Made by a program: the position numbers and the translations under genes. From assembly GCA_003024785.1 (NCBI GenBank), contig PUQB01000571.1:62001-126000 (forward strand): DNA of 64,000 bases, written 5' to 3'. Every line of letters starts with the position of its first letter. Position 1 is the stretch's first letter. The notes under the pieces were generated by a model that did no database searches, was not told where the DNA came from, and saw only the letters and a list, made by a program, of their open reading frames with translations. The DNA comes from Selaginella tamariscina (lineage: Eukaryota > Streptophyta > Lycopodiopsida > Selaginellales > Selaginellaceae). Positions 13,001-24,809 of the stretch are shown one piece after another.

Positions 13001-14379
13001 GAGAAAGAAAATGTTTCTATATGTATTTTATATTCATATGTACACACACATCTCACATATAATAATATATACTATAATTGTGTGTGATGCATTACTATAT
13101 AGTATATATTTGTGTGATATATAATTAATCTTATAAAAAGTTTATCTAATTTCATGAATGGTCATCCTTAATCCTACATTATGCATTTATGAAATTGAAG
13201 AGAATTGTACTACTGCATGTATGAATTTGAACTCTATTTATTCTTTTAAATATTGACATTCAATCAATGAATAAAGTTATTATTAAATAAAATTTTGTAT
13301 ATAATATTTTAAAATTAGCTCATTAAGTTCATTAACTGGTTCCTATCTTTTAGAATTGTTTTAGTGCGAGTATATTTTCATTTGCTAGGTGCTAAATATG
13401 TGCATGTGTGTACACACACATGCTACCATTCTCTCTTATTGGATAATATAGATATAAGTACATATAATATTGTAGAAAAGTAGGATGCATCCTTAAGATT
13501 CTAAGATATTTTCAAAAGCTAACAAAGGTACAGCATATGAAAGTCAAACTTCTTCTATTTAATTTAGATGTCCACCTTAATTCAATTCGATTTCAAACAA
13601 ATCAAAAATATTTATTACATAAATGGGCCAATTCACTTTAAAAAATATATTAACCAAACAAGACATGTTAATATGTTTCACATTATATACTTACAGGATT
13701 GTACAACACGGGATACATCTTTGCTGACGGGATACCACCACTTATTTATATCAATTTGAATAAATAAATAATTATAGTAGCCTTTTTTTTTTACTTAATT
13801 TATTAAGAATATTTCAGATTTTATAAATAAATTATTAAATATAATACTTGGCCCATTTTCAACTGTTTAAACATTGATAAAGAAAGATCACACTCATTTG
13901 CTAAACATGTTAAGAAACTCGAAGCTGGCAAGATGTTTGCTGTGTATATTATTGTTCCAATGTGTGTGTCCCTAAACCTGAACAAGTATATATATATATA
14001 ATATATAGACATACACCACCACACACACACATTGTATACATATACATATATTATATTAAATTAAGTTTGTAAGTATAGCATTTAGGTATCATATACATAA
14101 CACATTGTATATATATCATATCTCTCATATTTAATCATGTAAATACATACAAAGCACTTATCATTCAATGTATATTAAAGTTATGAATCTATTTTAGAGG
14201 GATTCCCATAATAACTTAATTAAAATTTAATTTTACCATAGATATGAGATGTTTGATACTGGAGATATAAAATAAATTCTAAAACACATATATATGTGTG
14301 TGACTTATTTGATTTATCAAAAGCGAAGTATTTTTCAAGAATAAACTTAAGATCTATGTATTATCGAATTCAAACCACT
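10032..14379. other. AT-rich intergenic DNA with a small GC-richer island
   Basis: No supported gene. An island at 11459-11775 has less A+T and two overlapping reading frames of 72 codons, neither of which I can name. Microsatellite-like AT and ACAC runs are scattered (for example 13985-14040). The second copy of the 9348 repeat is at 12930-12991. Confidence 0.55.
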
Positions 14380-14616
14380 TAAAGATGCGTTATGGATCAT
14401 TCGAATTTTTAATTTTGCTATTTATATTATACAATGCTTTAGTAAATTTTTGCACAATAATGAATGATGATGTGAAAAATTATCTAAACGAGTTCATAAT
14501 GGTATATATTGATAACATTCTGGTCTTCAATTTGATAGTTAAGAAACATGTACAAATTTGAAAAAAGTGTTTTAAAGGTTGAAAGAACCGGTTGTATGTT
14601 AAAAAAATAAGTGTGC
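14380..14616 (+). mobile_element. Ty3/gypsy reverse transcriptase fragment
   Basis: Translation gives a gypsy-type RT piece containing VYIDNILVF (the YxDD-box region) followed by LYVKK. It is preceded by a degraded form of the usual MPFGLTNAP-to-NDV stretch. It is a short broken fragment with no LTR recognised nearby. It ends where arm 1 of the inverted duplication begins. Confidence 0.6.
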
Positions 14617-17256
14617 ATTTAGATTTCATATTTTATTAATACATTAATTTTGTAATTATGGTTTTTTTATCTTTCTCTCACACACAACTAATTATAATAT
14701 TTAATTAATTAAATTTTTATTTATATTTATTTAATTACTTTTATAAATAACTCTCTTATATCAAATACCCTTGTTTAGATATAAACTTTGCTATAATTTA
14801 TACTTTATAATTTATATAGAGTTAAAATTTAATTTATAAGTTAATTTCAAAGATTAGAAAACTCATATATATACATAACATACATGTATAAACATGATTA
14901 TATTTATACACACACATATATTTATGTATTTTATTTTCATAAATAATAATTTACTATTTTAATATATAACTTACCTAATATACATATATATCTTAAACTT
15001 GTATATCATAAACCAAATATGAAATGCAACTAGGCTTTTTAATTTAGATAAATATACATTTATTTAAATACTTAGTAGACTTAATGACCGGTTCCATCCC
15101 AAGACAAATGGCATATATGTAGAGGTACATCTAATTAATGTAGCAAAGCATGTATGGGCTCATCTTAATTGGGTGGGCCACTCAATGCACTCAAAGGACA
15201 AACAAGTTTTTATTAGGTGAGCATTTAACCAAGATAATTAGTTTAACCAATTTTCGAGTTGGAGGAGGCTGGCACCTTGCAATTACGAGGTCCTACATGT
15301 AACAGCAGTGAGAAAATCTACTCTAAGGCAGACATACTAAATCCACATGCATATGCTCAGCTAGATTTGGGTGGCCTTAGCACATCGTGTAGAATGAGGT
15401 GTTTTATAACCTAGATGGTGAAGATGAACCAGCTCACCAAGACGCGAGTGAGATATTTCACGGAATGGATTGGGATGTTTGCTTGGGTTCAGTCGTTCCT
15501 AATGGGAGGAAGGACATGATGGGTGGTCCTAGCACAACATGTATAAATGGGATGTAGCTGGCCCTAGCTCTAACATGGAAGGTATGGAGGTGTCTTACAA
15601 CCTAGATGATGAAGATAAACTAGCTCAACTAGATGTGAGTGAGATACTTTATGGAATGGATTCACATGTTTGCTTGGGTTTAGTAGCTCCTAATGAGGAG
15701 GACATGCTGAATCCACAAAGTCCAAGTAGGATCAACTAGATTTGGATTGTCCTAGCACATTATGTATAGATTTGAATCTAGAATTAATGTGGAAGCTCTT
15801 GAGGTATTTTATAACCCACATGGCCAACTCGACCCAATTCTGAGTGAGGCATTGGATGTGTATGAGCAAGTTGGGCACAAACATAAGTCCACTCTCATGA
15901 GCAATAACACTGGTAATCATGAGGATATTGTTTCTTTGCAGGAGAGTCATGAGGAACATGAAGATGTTCGTAGCAGAGTAGAAAGTTAGCTGCATATAAG
16001 GAGCATGTGACAAATATGGAAAAGCAGCTGCAAGCCAAGGACAAGAAAATTGGCGAGGGTTCATTTGATGAAATGTGGACTAGGTTGTGTGGTTAAAGCG
16101 GGTTTTGACCATTTTTTCTTTCTTTCCATAATATTAAATTAGACATGTTATTAAATTACATGGGTTTATAATTGGATTAATAAACTAAATTTAATTAGTC
16201 CATTTAGTTTTATTATTAAATTAGGGAGGTTTATTATTTCTTTTTAGGGTGAAAGAATACACATTGTTATTAAATTAGACATTCTTAAATCAAATAATAT
16301 TTATTACAAGAAATACAAAGTAAAAATGGTCAATTTCATCATTACAGTATATTAATACTTGAAATGATTCATTTCATACGGATGTAAGGCATGATTGTGT
16401 TACTGTGTTTTATGCTTCATTGATATTGCATACCACGCACGCTATAACATATGTGGGATACTAACGTGTATGTAAGAATTTTTTTAAAGATAGAGACGAA
16501 TATGAATTTGTATCTATCTATCCATTTGTGTGTGTTTTCTATGTGTAACCATATGTATACATGAATAATGATAATAAATAAATAAATAACCATATACATA
16601 TTCTTAAATTTTCACTTTAATTATTAGATTTTTATTTCAAGATGATGATATATATAATTTACTTTTATAAATGTAAACACTTAGTCCTTTGCACCGATAA
16701 TATGTAATGTCCGCACTTTTGTGTAAAATTAATGATCAAAATTATATTCAATGCTAATTCTATGTATATATAGATATCATATTAATATAGAGTTTCAAAC
16801 TTCTAATTAATTTCTTATAAAATTAATCCGAGGTATAAATCTACATTACAATTTCTAAAAATTTATAAGAGTATAAATCAATCAAATGTGTAGTGCTAAT
16901 AATAATATCTTTATATATTAAATATGTGCACATATACCAAAGTTTTTTATTTTACTCATTTTAGACTTGTGAAAGAACATTTTACTAACTCTTAATAAGT
17001 TTATTTGTTGTTATTAACAATCATATTATTAATCGTAAATCATATATAGATAATACATACTATATATAGGTGTGTGTTGTAATATAATTAATAGAATATT
17101 ACATTCATTATTAAATATACCATTTATTTAGTTGATAAATATATAATGTAAAGCATAATATAAATATTATTAATATAGCTAAATATGGATCTTCACGTGT
17201 GCAAAATATTCTTTGATCCAATTCACCTGCAATTAACACATATAACAAATTAAAAG
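14617..17256 (+). repeat. Inverted duplication, arm 1 (partner 58060-60705)
   Basis: About 2.64 kb here matches the reverse complement of 58060-60705, nearly base for base over most of its length. Identity is by eye about 90-95 percent with small indels. Matching landmarks are the end (GCAATTAACACATATAAC here, its complement at about 58070), the run of TATATAGGTGTGTGTTGTAA near 17065, and the TTTAGATTTCATATTTTATT start near 14618. No short terminal inverted repeat is seen within the arm itself, so it looks like a segmental copy rather than one mobile element. Confidence 0.85.
15060..16096 (+). pseudogene. Unrecognised gene remnant with internal repeats and a coiled-coil tail
   Basis: Near 15090 the sequence encodes a degraded block: a match to DRFHP, then TNGIYVEVHLINVAKHVW. 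It matches DRFHPRMNDMYIGEQLFN in the minus-strand gene at 57.2 kb. From about 15390 to 15840 a unit of roughly 200 bases is repeated about three times, each encoding a variant of YNLDDEDKLAQLDVSEILYG followed by MDSHVCLG. The last piece (about 15980-16096) reads KLAAYKEHVTNMEKQLQAKD and continues to MWTRLCG and a TAA at 16094-16096, a likely coiled coil. Frames change between blocks, so the copy is broken or has unrecognised introns. It may be a lineage-specific gene family or an old transposon gene. I assign no function. Confidence 0.45.
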
Positions 17257-17449
17257 TAAGGCAATACTAAAGATATTATACTTAACTTCATGCAAGTTCG
17301 TGCTTTTTACTTTTAATTGCTTATATCAGTAATGTGATTTATATTTGAAAATGTATAGAAAAAATTTAGAAAATAAAATCCATGTTCTTTAATTACATCA
17401 AGTTTTGTGCAAAGGAATATACTTAATGCACACACACACGCGTAATGTA

Positions 17450-17455
17450 CACGTG
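17450..17455 (+). promoter_or_regulatory. G-box (CACGTG) upstream of the F-box gene
   Basis: A perfect CACGTG lies 44 bases upstream of a TATATATA box in a locally GC-richer stretch. In plants CACGTG binds bZIP and bHLH factors. The spacing and orientation fit a core promoter for the F-box gene downstream. Confidence 0.5.
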
Positions 17456-17493
17456 GACAGGAGCATCGCGTGGTTGTGCGTGGGTATCCTCAA

Positions 17494-17501
17494 TATATAT
17501 A
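17494..17501 (+). promoter_or_regulatory. TATA box of the F-box gene
   Basis: TATATATAGG sits about 60 bases before a consensus splice donor and in line with the F-box reading frame. The predicted transcription start is about 17525-17535. AT-rich surroundings make chance TATA boxes common, so the support comes from the combination with the G-box and the donor. Confidence 0.5.
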
Positions 17502-17557
17502 GGACTAGAATATAACCCTACATATCCTACATAGTACTGTGAAGTCCTGGCTAAGAG

Positions 17558-18356
17558 GTATGTTCTTAGTAATATTTATGGAATTCCGATACATGAATCC
17601 CACCCTTGGTAGTTTTTTTTATTCATAAGATATAAAATACGAATATATAAATATTTTCCCTTCTTAAAATTAGTTTTAAATTGTCGCGCATGTGCATAGA
17701 ATTTGATTCTAGGTAGTGTTGTCTATATATAACATAAAGACTTTTACTTCTTAATATAGTATTTGTTTTAGTAATATCCTTATGATATATATTCAATTGT
17801 ACCCGTAGTGAGAATCACTATTTGTTGTTAAAGTATCTGTATAGGTTAGGAGAAGCTGTATATATTGAATTAATCTTTACAAATTATACACTTGGTGATA
17901 TCATATAATTAGGTTAATTTGAATTTTAAATAGTTCAATTTTGCATGCTCTGCTTATGTATTCTAGTGTTACAATTTACAAGAATTTTATTAATGACCAC
18001 ATAAAAGAAAGTTTTTAGGGGTATACTTTGATGTGTACTATATTGTGGAGACTGGATGCCCTTACCCATTTGTATGTGATGTCCTCTACTTATAAATCTA
18101 ATAATTCATATTATTTAATTATGAATTTCTATCTTATAAAATTGTGTATTATATATAGCACATAGTTTACATATAACGCTACCATTGTAAGTACTATCTA
18201 AATCCATCTCGTCACCATTGTTATATCTTATGGCTTTAGAATACATTTGTCTTGATATTTTTACACTTTCATATTTAGTCTTCCACATAAATTGTGTGTA
18301 ATCCTCATGTCTAGATATAAATTCTTTTTATCTTAATCGTTTCATTTTGATGGCAG
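17558..18356 (+). other. Probable 5'-UTR intron of the F-box gene
   Basis: The donor AAGAG|GTATGTT at 17557/17558 and the acceptor TGATGGCAG|ATTT at 18356/18357 bound a 799-base AT-rich stretch. The acceptor lies 13 bases before the ATG. Introns just upstream of a single-exon coding region are common in plant F-box genes. It holds no reading frame of note. Confidence 0.55.
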
Positions 18357-18369
18357 ATTTGAAGAAACA

Positions 18370-19486
18370 ATGGAGGGTGGGAGGGTTAAGAAGAGAGCAA
18401 GAGTCGTTCCACAACCTTCACCATCTCTTCCATATCTACCAATGGACATTCAATGTGTCATCTTGTTCAAGCTTCCTTTTCCAAGTTTGCTGCGTGCCCG
18501 GTCTGTATGCAAGGAATGGAAGGATTGATTGACTCAGAAAGTTTTAGGAGCACATATCGTGACACGTGTGTGTCATGGCTCTCTCTGCGGAACTTGGATC
18601 TTGGAAGAATAGCCGTAACGGCCCAATCCGTGTTGCTCCAAGTGGCGATAATCAATTAGTTATATACAGTGGCTCTTTAGCCAAGTGGTTCCGAATTGGC
18701 TGCTTGCAGTGTAGGAATGTATGGTCTTGCTCAAAGTCAGGTCTGATCCTTTTAAGTGGTTATCCCTTGGTTGACGCATGCATGACACAGCCATTTGTAG
18801 TGGGGAATCCCATCACAAACAATTGGAAGGAGTTGCCTCCTTTACCACCAACGAGGTTTATATCGGGGGGTATATATGTTATGAGTTTGCCACGATTTCA
18901 ACGTCGGTAATGGTCATTACCAAGTTATGGTTGCGGTCCATTCATGCATCAACATGGCTTTGAGGACTTCAGTTCTGGTTTACGACTCTAGAGCATTGAA
19001 TTGGACGAAGCATCTCGTGGGATTGCGCATTTGTATGAGAACACACCTTCATGATGGCTGTTGGGCGACAGTTGTTGCAGAAGATGGTAAAACTTATGTG
19101 ACTCCCAAGAGATCAAGGAATGTTGTACAGAGGTATTTTGCATGTTATAGTGCGCAAAATGGTAGAGAGTGGGAAGTTTTGGTGCATGAACCCAAGCATG
19201 CACATGTGATTGCACTGGTGACTTGGGGAGGGATGCTTTATATGGTTGGGTACTATGAGAGGAACAATGTGACAGTACTCGGAATATGGTTGATCCGCAT
19301 TCAAGGGATGCATTTTATAAGTGAGACACAGATAGATATGTGGCTTAAAACATTTGGGCCAAGTAAGGCCAATTGTACGATGTGAGAAAGGATGTTTGGA
19401 ACCTAAAGACTCTTAAGAACAAGCCTAACGGATGGGCACGTGGACATGGGTATGATCTCGTGGGATTTGGCTTTGGAAGTCCTTAG
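18370..19486 (+). pseudogene. F-box/kelch-type (FBA-like) gene, broken by frameshifts
   Basis: The ATG at 18370 starts MEGGRVKKRARVV. An F-box follows (LPMDIQCVILFKLPFPSLL, then RARSVCKEWKD), the motif that binds SKP1 in SCF ubiquitin ligases. The frame then stops. One missing T after the GAT codon would explain the jump to LIDSESFRSTYRDTCVSW. The C-terminal region continues in other frames: NGPIRVAPSGDNQLVIYSGS, VVGNPITNNWKELPPLPPTR, then from about 18905 VGNGHYQVMVAVH and SVLVYDSRALNW, as in plant F-box proteins with a kelch or FBA substrate-binding domain. A last shift near 19375 leads to YDVRKDVWNLKTLKNKPNGW and a stop at 19484-19486. There are thus about four frameshifts over roughly 370 codons. 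The promoter and 5' intron signals look undamaged, so the decay may be recent. The stop after the F-box could leave a 53-residue product. Confidence 0.8.
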
Positions 19487-19894
19487 CTTTTATTAATTTG
19501 GTGTGGATGGTTTATGTGGCGGTTTAGGTTTTTTCTTTAATATAGTGATAAGGCAAGTGCTTTGTAATTAAATACCATGCAGAAACTAAAGACTACAATG
19601 TATATAATGGCAAGGGTAATAAATGATTAAAATAACAAGTTTGTTTTAAGATATTTATATTTTATTGTTCATATGTAAATATACATATCAAAATATTTAT
19701 ACTGTAAATAGTTATTTAAATGTATTACTATTCTTTATTTTTGTTTTATCACAACATATTTATTTATGAAGTTCTATTATGTCACTTCAATAATTCGACA
19801 CCCCCCTTTATTCGTGTATTTAAAATCATCTTTTTTACTAGGTTTATACATAAATGTTCATATGTAGATAATATGCTTTAGTGGATAATGAATA
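19487..19894. other. AT-rich 3' flank of the F-box gene
   Basis: No reading frame. T-rich and A-rich runs, possibly including 3'-UTR and poly(A) signals (AATAAA near 19618), but none is decisive. Confidence 0.5.
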
Positions 19895-20290
19895 TAATAG
19901 GGCCGTCCGCACCAGCCCGTAAATTTTACGGGCCCCATAAAAAGTTTATGTAAAGAAGTTTAAAGGTGTGTCCGCACAACCCCGAAAAAGCTAATCATTA
20001 ATAAAAGAATATACTTTTTTATGGTTGAGTTTATGGGAGAAGAGTTCGCACCAAAGTCATTTTTTAAAGAAGTGTCCACACCTTCTTTTTCCCATAAAAT
20101 TTACGTAAAATTTAAGTTTTCTAAATTTACCAAAATTGAAATTCCTTTAAATACAAATTCCTTTATCATGTTCGAGCCCTTGGCCTGTTTTGCATACAAA
20201 CCCACTGGGCCACCTGTCCTCAACCCTAACACCACCTTCATCCATGGAGCTACTTAAGCCATCAGCAAATGCTGGGTTGCTTGGACCAGG

Positions 20291-20410
20291 ATGTGCGGTA
20301 GATGCCGAGTTGTGTTTGGCCATGCAGCAGATGCCAGGTTGTTGTCTGGACATGCAGCAGATGCCGGGCTATTGTCTGGCCATGCAGTAGATGCCGGGCT
20401 GCTTGGACGA
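20291..20410 (+). repeat. 30-bp tandem repeat, about 4 units
   Basis: Units begin ATGCAGCAGATGCCGGGCT or a close variant, with starts at about 20292, 20322, 20352 and 20382. The unit length is a multiple of three, so the reading frame (CAMQQMPG-like) stays open across it. It lies in the GC-richer core of the TIR element and may be a captured host sequence. Confidence 0.8.
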
Positions 20411-20692
20411 GCACTTATAGACGACGATTAAAAGATGGTAAGCCACGGCCCTGCTCTGCTCTTGCTCTTATCCCTATGTTATTGCATGCCCTACCTTGCC
20501 CTATTTCCATGTTAATTCCATGTGGATCTCTTGACTTCTAGAGATGGAGAAGCCCTCCAAATCCAATGGGCTATCCTTTTGCATCACCCTCTCAAAAGCC
20601 TCACCTTCCTTTCTTCCTCCATGATTTTTGTCTTAAACTTTGTCGCCAAAAACCCTAAAATTTTAAATGAGACAGTGCCATGTCACCTCCCG

Positions 20693-20730
20693 TAAATCTT
20701 ATGGGTCCTCATGAGGACCCATAAGATTTA
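20693..20730. repeat. Perfect 38-bp palindrome
   Basis: The first half is TAAATCTTATGGGTCCTCA and the second half is its exact reverse complement, with no loop. It lies in the right part of the TIR element, and its arms include the CCCGTAAA-type subterminal motif of that element. Confidence 0.9.
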
Positions 20731-21019
20731 TGTGAAAAATGAAGTATATATCAAAAATATTCCTTATAAGCCCCATACTTTACGGGACGGTGCGACTCAC
20801 ACTAAAAAAAAGATTCTAAAGTTTAAGGGCACCCGTAAATTTTATGGGGTTTATTGGTTGGTGCGGACTCGTTTTAAACAAAAAAAATCTTATTTATGGA
20901 GTTTACGGGTTGGTGCGGACGGCCCTAATATTGATGATTAATAAATATAATATTGCTGGAAGGAGATTAACATAAAGAAAATAAACATTAATAAACAAGA
21001 AGAAATATGGAATATCTCT

Positions 21020-24000
21020 TAACCCTTCCAAGTGTGTGTTTGGTATGACCACAGGAAAGCTGTTGAGACACATCGTATCCAAGGAGGGCATCAGTGTCGT
21101 ATGGGATTGATGTGAGCATCGGCCGAGATGCCAGCCTTTCAAAATGTTATAGAACTCTAGCGATTCTTGGGGAAGGCAGGCTTCTATTGCAAGTTGATTA
21201 GCAATATGCTGGTTGGGCCCTCAAAATGTTATAGAACTCTGGTGATTCTTGGGGAAGCAAGCTTCTATTGCAAGTTGATTAGGCAATATGCTGATAGGGC
21301 CAACCAATGATTGAACTACTCGTAAAGGAGGTGCCATACGAATGGACTACCATAGACCCGATAGGTAACTTTTGAAGACATCAAGCGCCAGTTGGTGGAG
21401 GTGCTAGTTGGTGGAGGCGCCAGTTGGTGGAGGTGCCTCATCTTATAGGACTGGAATCAGCAATTTCACTTATAAACATATGGTTCCAATTTAGTAGTGG
21501 GTGCGGTCCTATCCCAGGAGGACAGAGAGCGAATCCTCCGGCCCATAGCATACGGAAGTCGGCTCATGATGCCGACTGAACACAACTATTTTTCAACAGA
21601 CAAGGAGTGTCTGGTAGTCATCTACAGAGTTTCAAAGTTCTGTCACTATATCCTAGGTAACCACTTCATTATGATTGTGGATCACCATGCCCTACTCTAC
21701 CTCATTAACAAACCCTTAGCTCACAAGAAGACCGGCAAGGTGGCTCCTCCTATTACTGAAGTTTGACTTCATCGTGGTCCATAAGGCATGTAAACTACAC
21801 ATATCACTCGACCTCCTCTCCATGATACCTAGTGGCAAATAGCATGAGGCCACACCAATGCTCGATATACCGGATGTGGACCTCTTCGAAGTGGCAGTGG
21901 AGCAGCAGAACCCACCATGAAACAACCAACGTGGATATCCCAGAATGGCAATGACTGATGCAACTCTACCTTGCCAATGAACTCAATGGGCTGTCGGAGA
22001 TGTCGGCCATCCATAGGCAAAGTGTCACCCAAAAGTGCCTATCCTTCTAGCTAATTGGGGATTAGCTATACAAGTGGGGAGAGATGACATCCTTTGGAGA
22101 TATCCCTAGCTTGGGAAATCCCCAAGATTCTTGATGCGGCACACGCGGGACATAGTGTGGGATACTTTGGAGGGGACAAGATAGCTAGGAAGATTCTACA
22201 TACTGGACTATGATGGCCCATGATCTTCCAAGACACCACCAGGCCAGCGAGAAGCTATAGCGACTATCCATAAATTGGCAGACCAATGACCAACCAAGGC
22301 ATGGAGTACCACCCATCAACAGGAATGGCAGCATTTGAGAAGTGGGGCTTAGACTTCATAGTCCCAATCAACTCGAGGCCCATGTGACACACTTCAGGTA
22401 CATTGTGGTGGCAACATACTATGCCATAAAGTGGGTAGAGGCGAAGGCGCTCAAAGAGGCAATAACATGGTAGATAGCGAAGTTCATTTATGAAAACATC
22501 CTAATAAGGTTCGGTTATTTGCTAGAGTTAGTATCAGACCAGGGGAGTCACTTCATCAATGAAATCGTCCGCGAGGTGGTTAGCACATTCATCATCAAGC
22601 ACCACAAGCCAACAACTTTTTACCCACAAGGAAACGAATAGGTTGAGTCCACAAACAAGACACTAGTTCAGGAAGCTCTGCCACAATGAACCCAAACAAT
22701 GGGAAGAGATGCTACCATTCGTTTTATGGACATATCAAACGACCTTCAAAAAATAGGGTGCACATTCCGCTCACACTGCAGCAAGATCGTTCACCTCTCA
22801 ATAGTGCAGTCCAACACCCCTTTAGCACCATGATGATGGAATGGACCAAGTATTCATCCAGGAGATTTGGGTGCCTTATGAAGGCCAAGAGAGAATAGTG
22901 GAACTCGTAGCACCCAGATACTCCAAATTCAACGATTTGATCGAGCAACCCGACATCTAGGAGGTTAGGAAGTGGATGCGCTTGATTAGGTTCTTCAACC
23001 TTTCATGGAGAGAAGTGGAGAGACCAAGATTCGCTGAGTTAACCCAACAATTATCTAGACCACACATCTGGAGATAGGGAAGGTCAAACAATCAGGGATT
23101 CGATTCAGCTTAGGAGGTAGTGCGTCCTACTATGTGGCCCTAAACCAACTAGCAACCATATTCAAGCTGCGAGATGATGGCCTAGCACTAGAGGAGCTGC
23201 TAGAACCTGAACACTAGTGGTTCCCTACCAAGAGGGACAAAATGGCACTATCCAAGCCCATCATATAGGAAGAATAGGACGTGGACAAGTTCCTAGCACT
23301 CACAAGTTCATGTTTACTAATAGAATGGAGAGGCACATTGCCATGCAACTAGCAAATGCTTTCTACAATGCTTGGGAGGAAGTTGCGGTGGATTGAACAT
23401 ATTGTCTTAGGCACTACATAATACTAGCACTGACCCATAATATCAACAGGATCCGGAAGGGGTCATGGCAAAAGCTCTCCATAGCTGCCATATCAGCATC
23501 ATGCTTGCCTAGTTGATCAACCGAGTTCCAAATCCCTTACCAGTGCAGCTCCAATCTGATACCACATGAGAATGGGAGGAGGGAGAGCAGGTCGAAACAA
23601 GCCAAGCAAGAAAGGGGAAGCAACTAACAACCTCAAAGTTATCATGAAAATGGGTGAGAGACAACCCCTCCCCAAAGTAGGTCAGATTTAGAAAACCTCA
23701 AGAGAAGGAGCGGAGACCCTTGACCACAGAGTCCATATCGGCAGTCCCTATGGCGATAGCCCTGAATTACCACCAAACTCACCACAGGTACCACAAGGAG
23801 CGGCCATAAATCCTGCACATCAGCCATAGCCATCCAACCCGGAGAATGAGGAGAAAGACACCAAAAACATGCTTGGCAAGACCTACCATCACTTCCATGC
23901 CAATGAGCAGTGGGCTTCCTCGGTTCACCTAGAAATCACCAAGGCCTTTGATCGAATTAGAAAGGTGGTGGCAATGTACAATGACTTAGACCTCACGGGT

Positions 24001-24809
24001 GTGGGCCAAGGAGCACAATGTCATAGTAGAGAAGCTTATGGAATGTTGCCTAACCACTCGAAAGGAAGCCAAGTGTTATGTAGAACATGTCCTCCAGGGA
24101 GTCCAACAGTGGGAGGCCACAGAGATAGGGTGGATGCAAGAAGAGGAGGCTTGCAAGGCAATAGTCGTGGGTCTTGACAAGCTATAGAAAAGATACAATG
24201 GCCTCCAGCATCTCCATGACCAACTCAGGCACAACCATGAATACACCATAGTGAAGAAGGAGGGAAAACCCACGAGCTCGGTACAAGACTCAAGCAAAGG
24301 GAGAGGAAGCTCAAGGAAGCCCATGGGAAGCTATAGGAAACCAGGGAGGAGCTGTACCAGCGCATCACCCAACTCACAAAGCAAGAGCAAGAGCTGTCCG
24401 AGGCTAGGGCAAAACTTGTGACCAATCAGGAAGGACCCACGCCGGTAAAGTCGTTGGCAATCGTTCCATTCCAGCAAAATGAGGGGAGGAGCGCACTCGA
24501 GTAGCCAAAGCCCAACAAGACCAGCTACAAACCACCATTAAGAAGCTAGGGGAGCATGCCCAACAACAAGCCCAACTACTTGCAATGAAGGAGCAGGAGA
24601 TACAACACTTGCTCAAGCGAGTTCAAGAGTTGGAGGCCGAGCTGGCACAGACCAAGTAGCAGCAGGCAGGGTACGAGGCTAAGCTACATGGATCTATTGA
24701 GTTGCGGGATGCAAGAATTTCTGCCCTAAAACTAAAGTTAGCCACAATAGAGAATGAAGTTGCACCTACTACAAGCACTACAGAGTAGGTTAGGGAAAGA
24801 GAGAACATG
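21020..24809 (+). mobile_element. Ty3/gypsy remnant (RT end, RNase H, integrase, 3' coiled-coil region)
   Basis: Parts in order: the RT thumb (GKLLRHIVSKEGIS at 21050); RNase H at 21497-21766 (GAVLSQEDRERILRPIAYGS, HYILGNHFIMIVDHHALLYL); the integrase core at about 22330-22700 (LVSDQGSHFINEIV, TTFYPQGNE). A long downstream region of Glu/Gln-rich coiled-coil character is listed separately. The left end is not defined. The element is broken, with many breaks, and looks old. The coiled-coil part is shared with 46640-46900, so this lineage is present at least twice. Confidence 0.7.
23869..24788 (+). mobile_element. Coiled-coil region downstream of the gypsy integrase
   Basis: Pieces such as MLGKTYHHFHANEQWASSVH, AQQQAQLLAMKEQEIQHLLK and RVQELEAELAQTK have heptad-like spacing and no transposon enzyme motif. 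The last part (LRDARISALKLKLATIENE) is almost the same as LRDAAIASLKLKLAAIESK at 46.8 kb. Position after the integrase, rather than before the protease, is unusual for gypsy elements. It may be an extra 3' open reading frame or the gag of an adjacent element. It is broken. Confidence 0.5.

Larger units (their letters stand above)
19900..20925. mobile_element. Non-autonomous TIR DNA transposon, 1026 bp
   Basis: The left end GGGCCGTCCGCACCAGCCCG and the reverse complement of the right end GGGCCGTCCGCACCAACCCG differ at one base, and the match goes on through GTAAA. Both sides are flanked by TAATA (19895-19899 and 20926-20930), read as a 5-base target duplication; a TA duplication is also consistent. 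Subterminal motifs of the CCCGTAAA / TTTACGGG type recur near both ends (19916, 20690, 20780, 20835, 20900). No transposase frame is present. Inside are a 30-bp tandem repeat and a perfect 38-bp palindrome. The superfamily is uncertain: the GG-rich start recalls PIF/Harbinger, but the target duplication is not the usual TTA/TAA. Confidence 0.8.
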
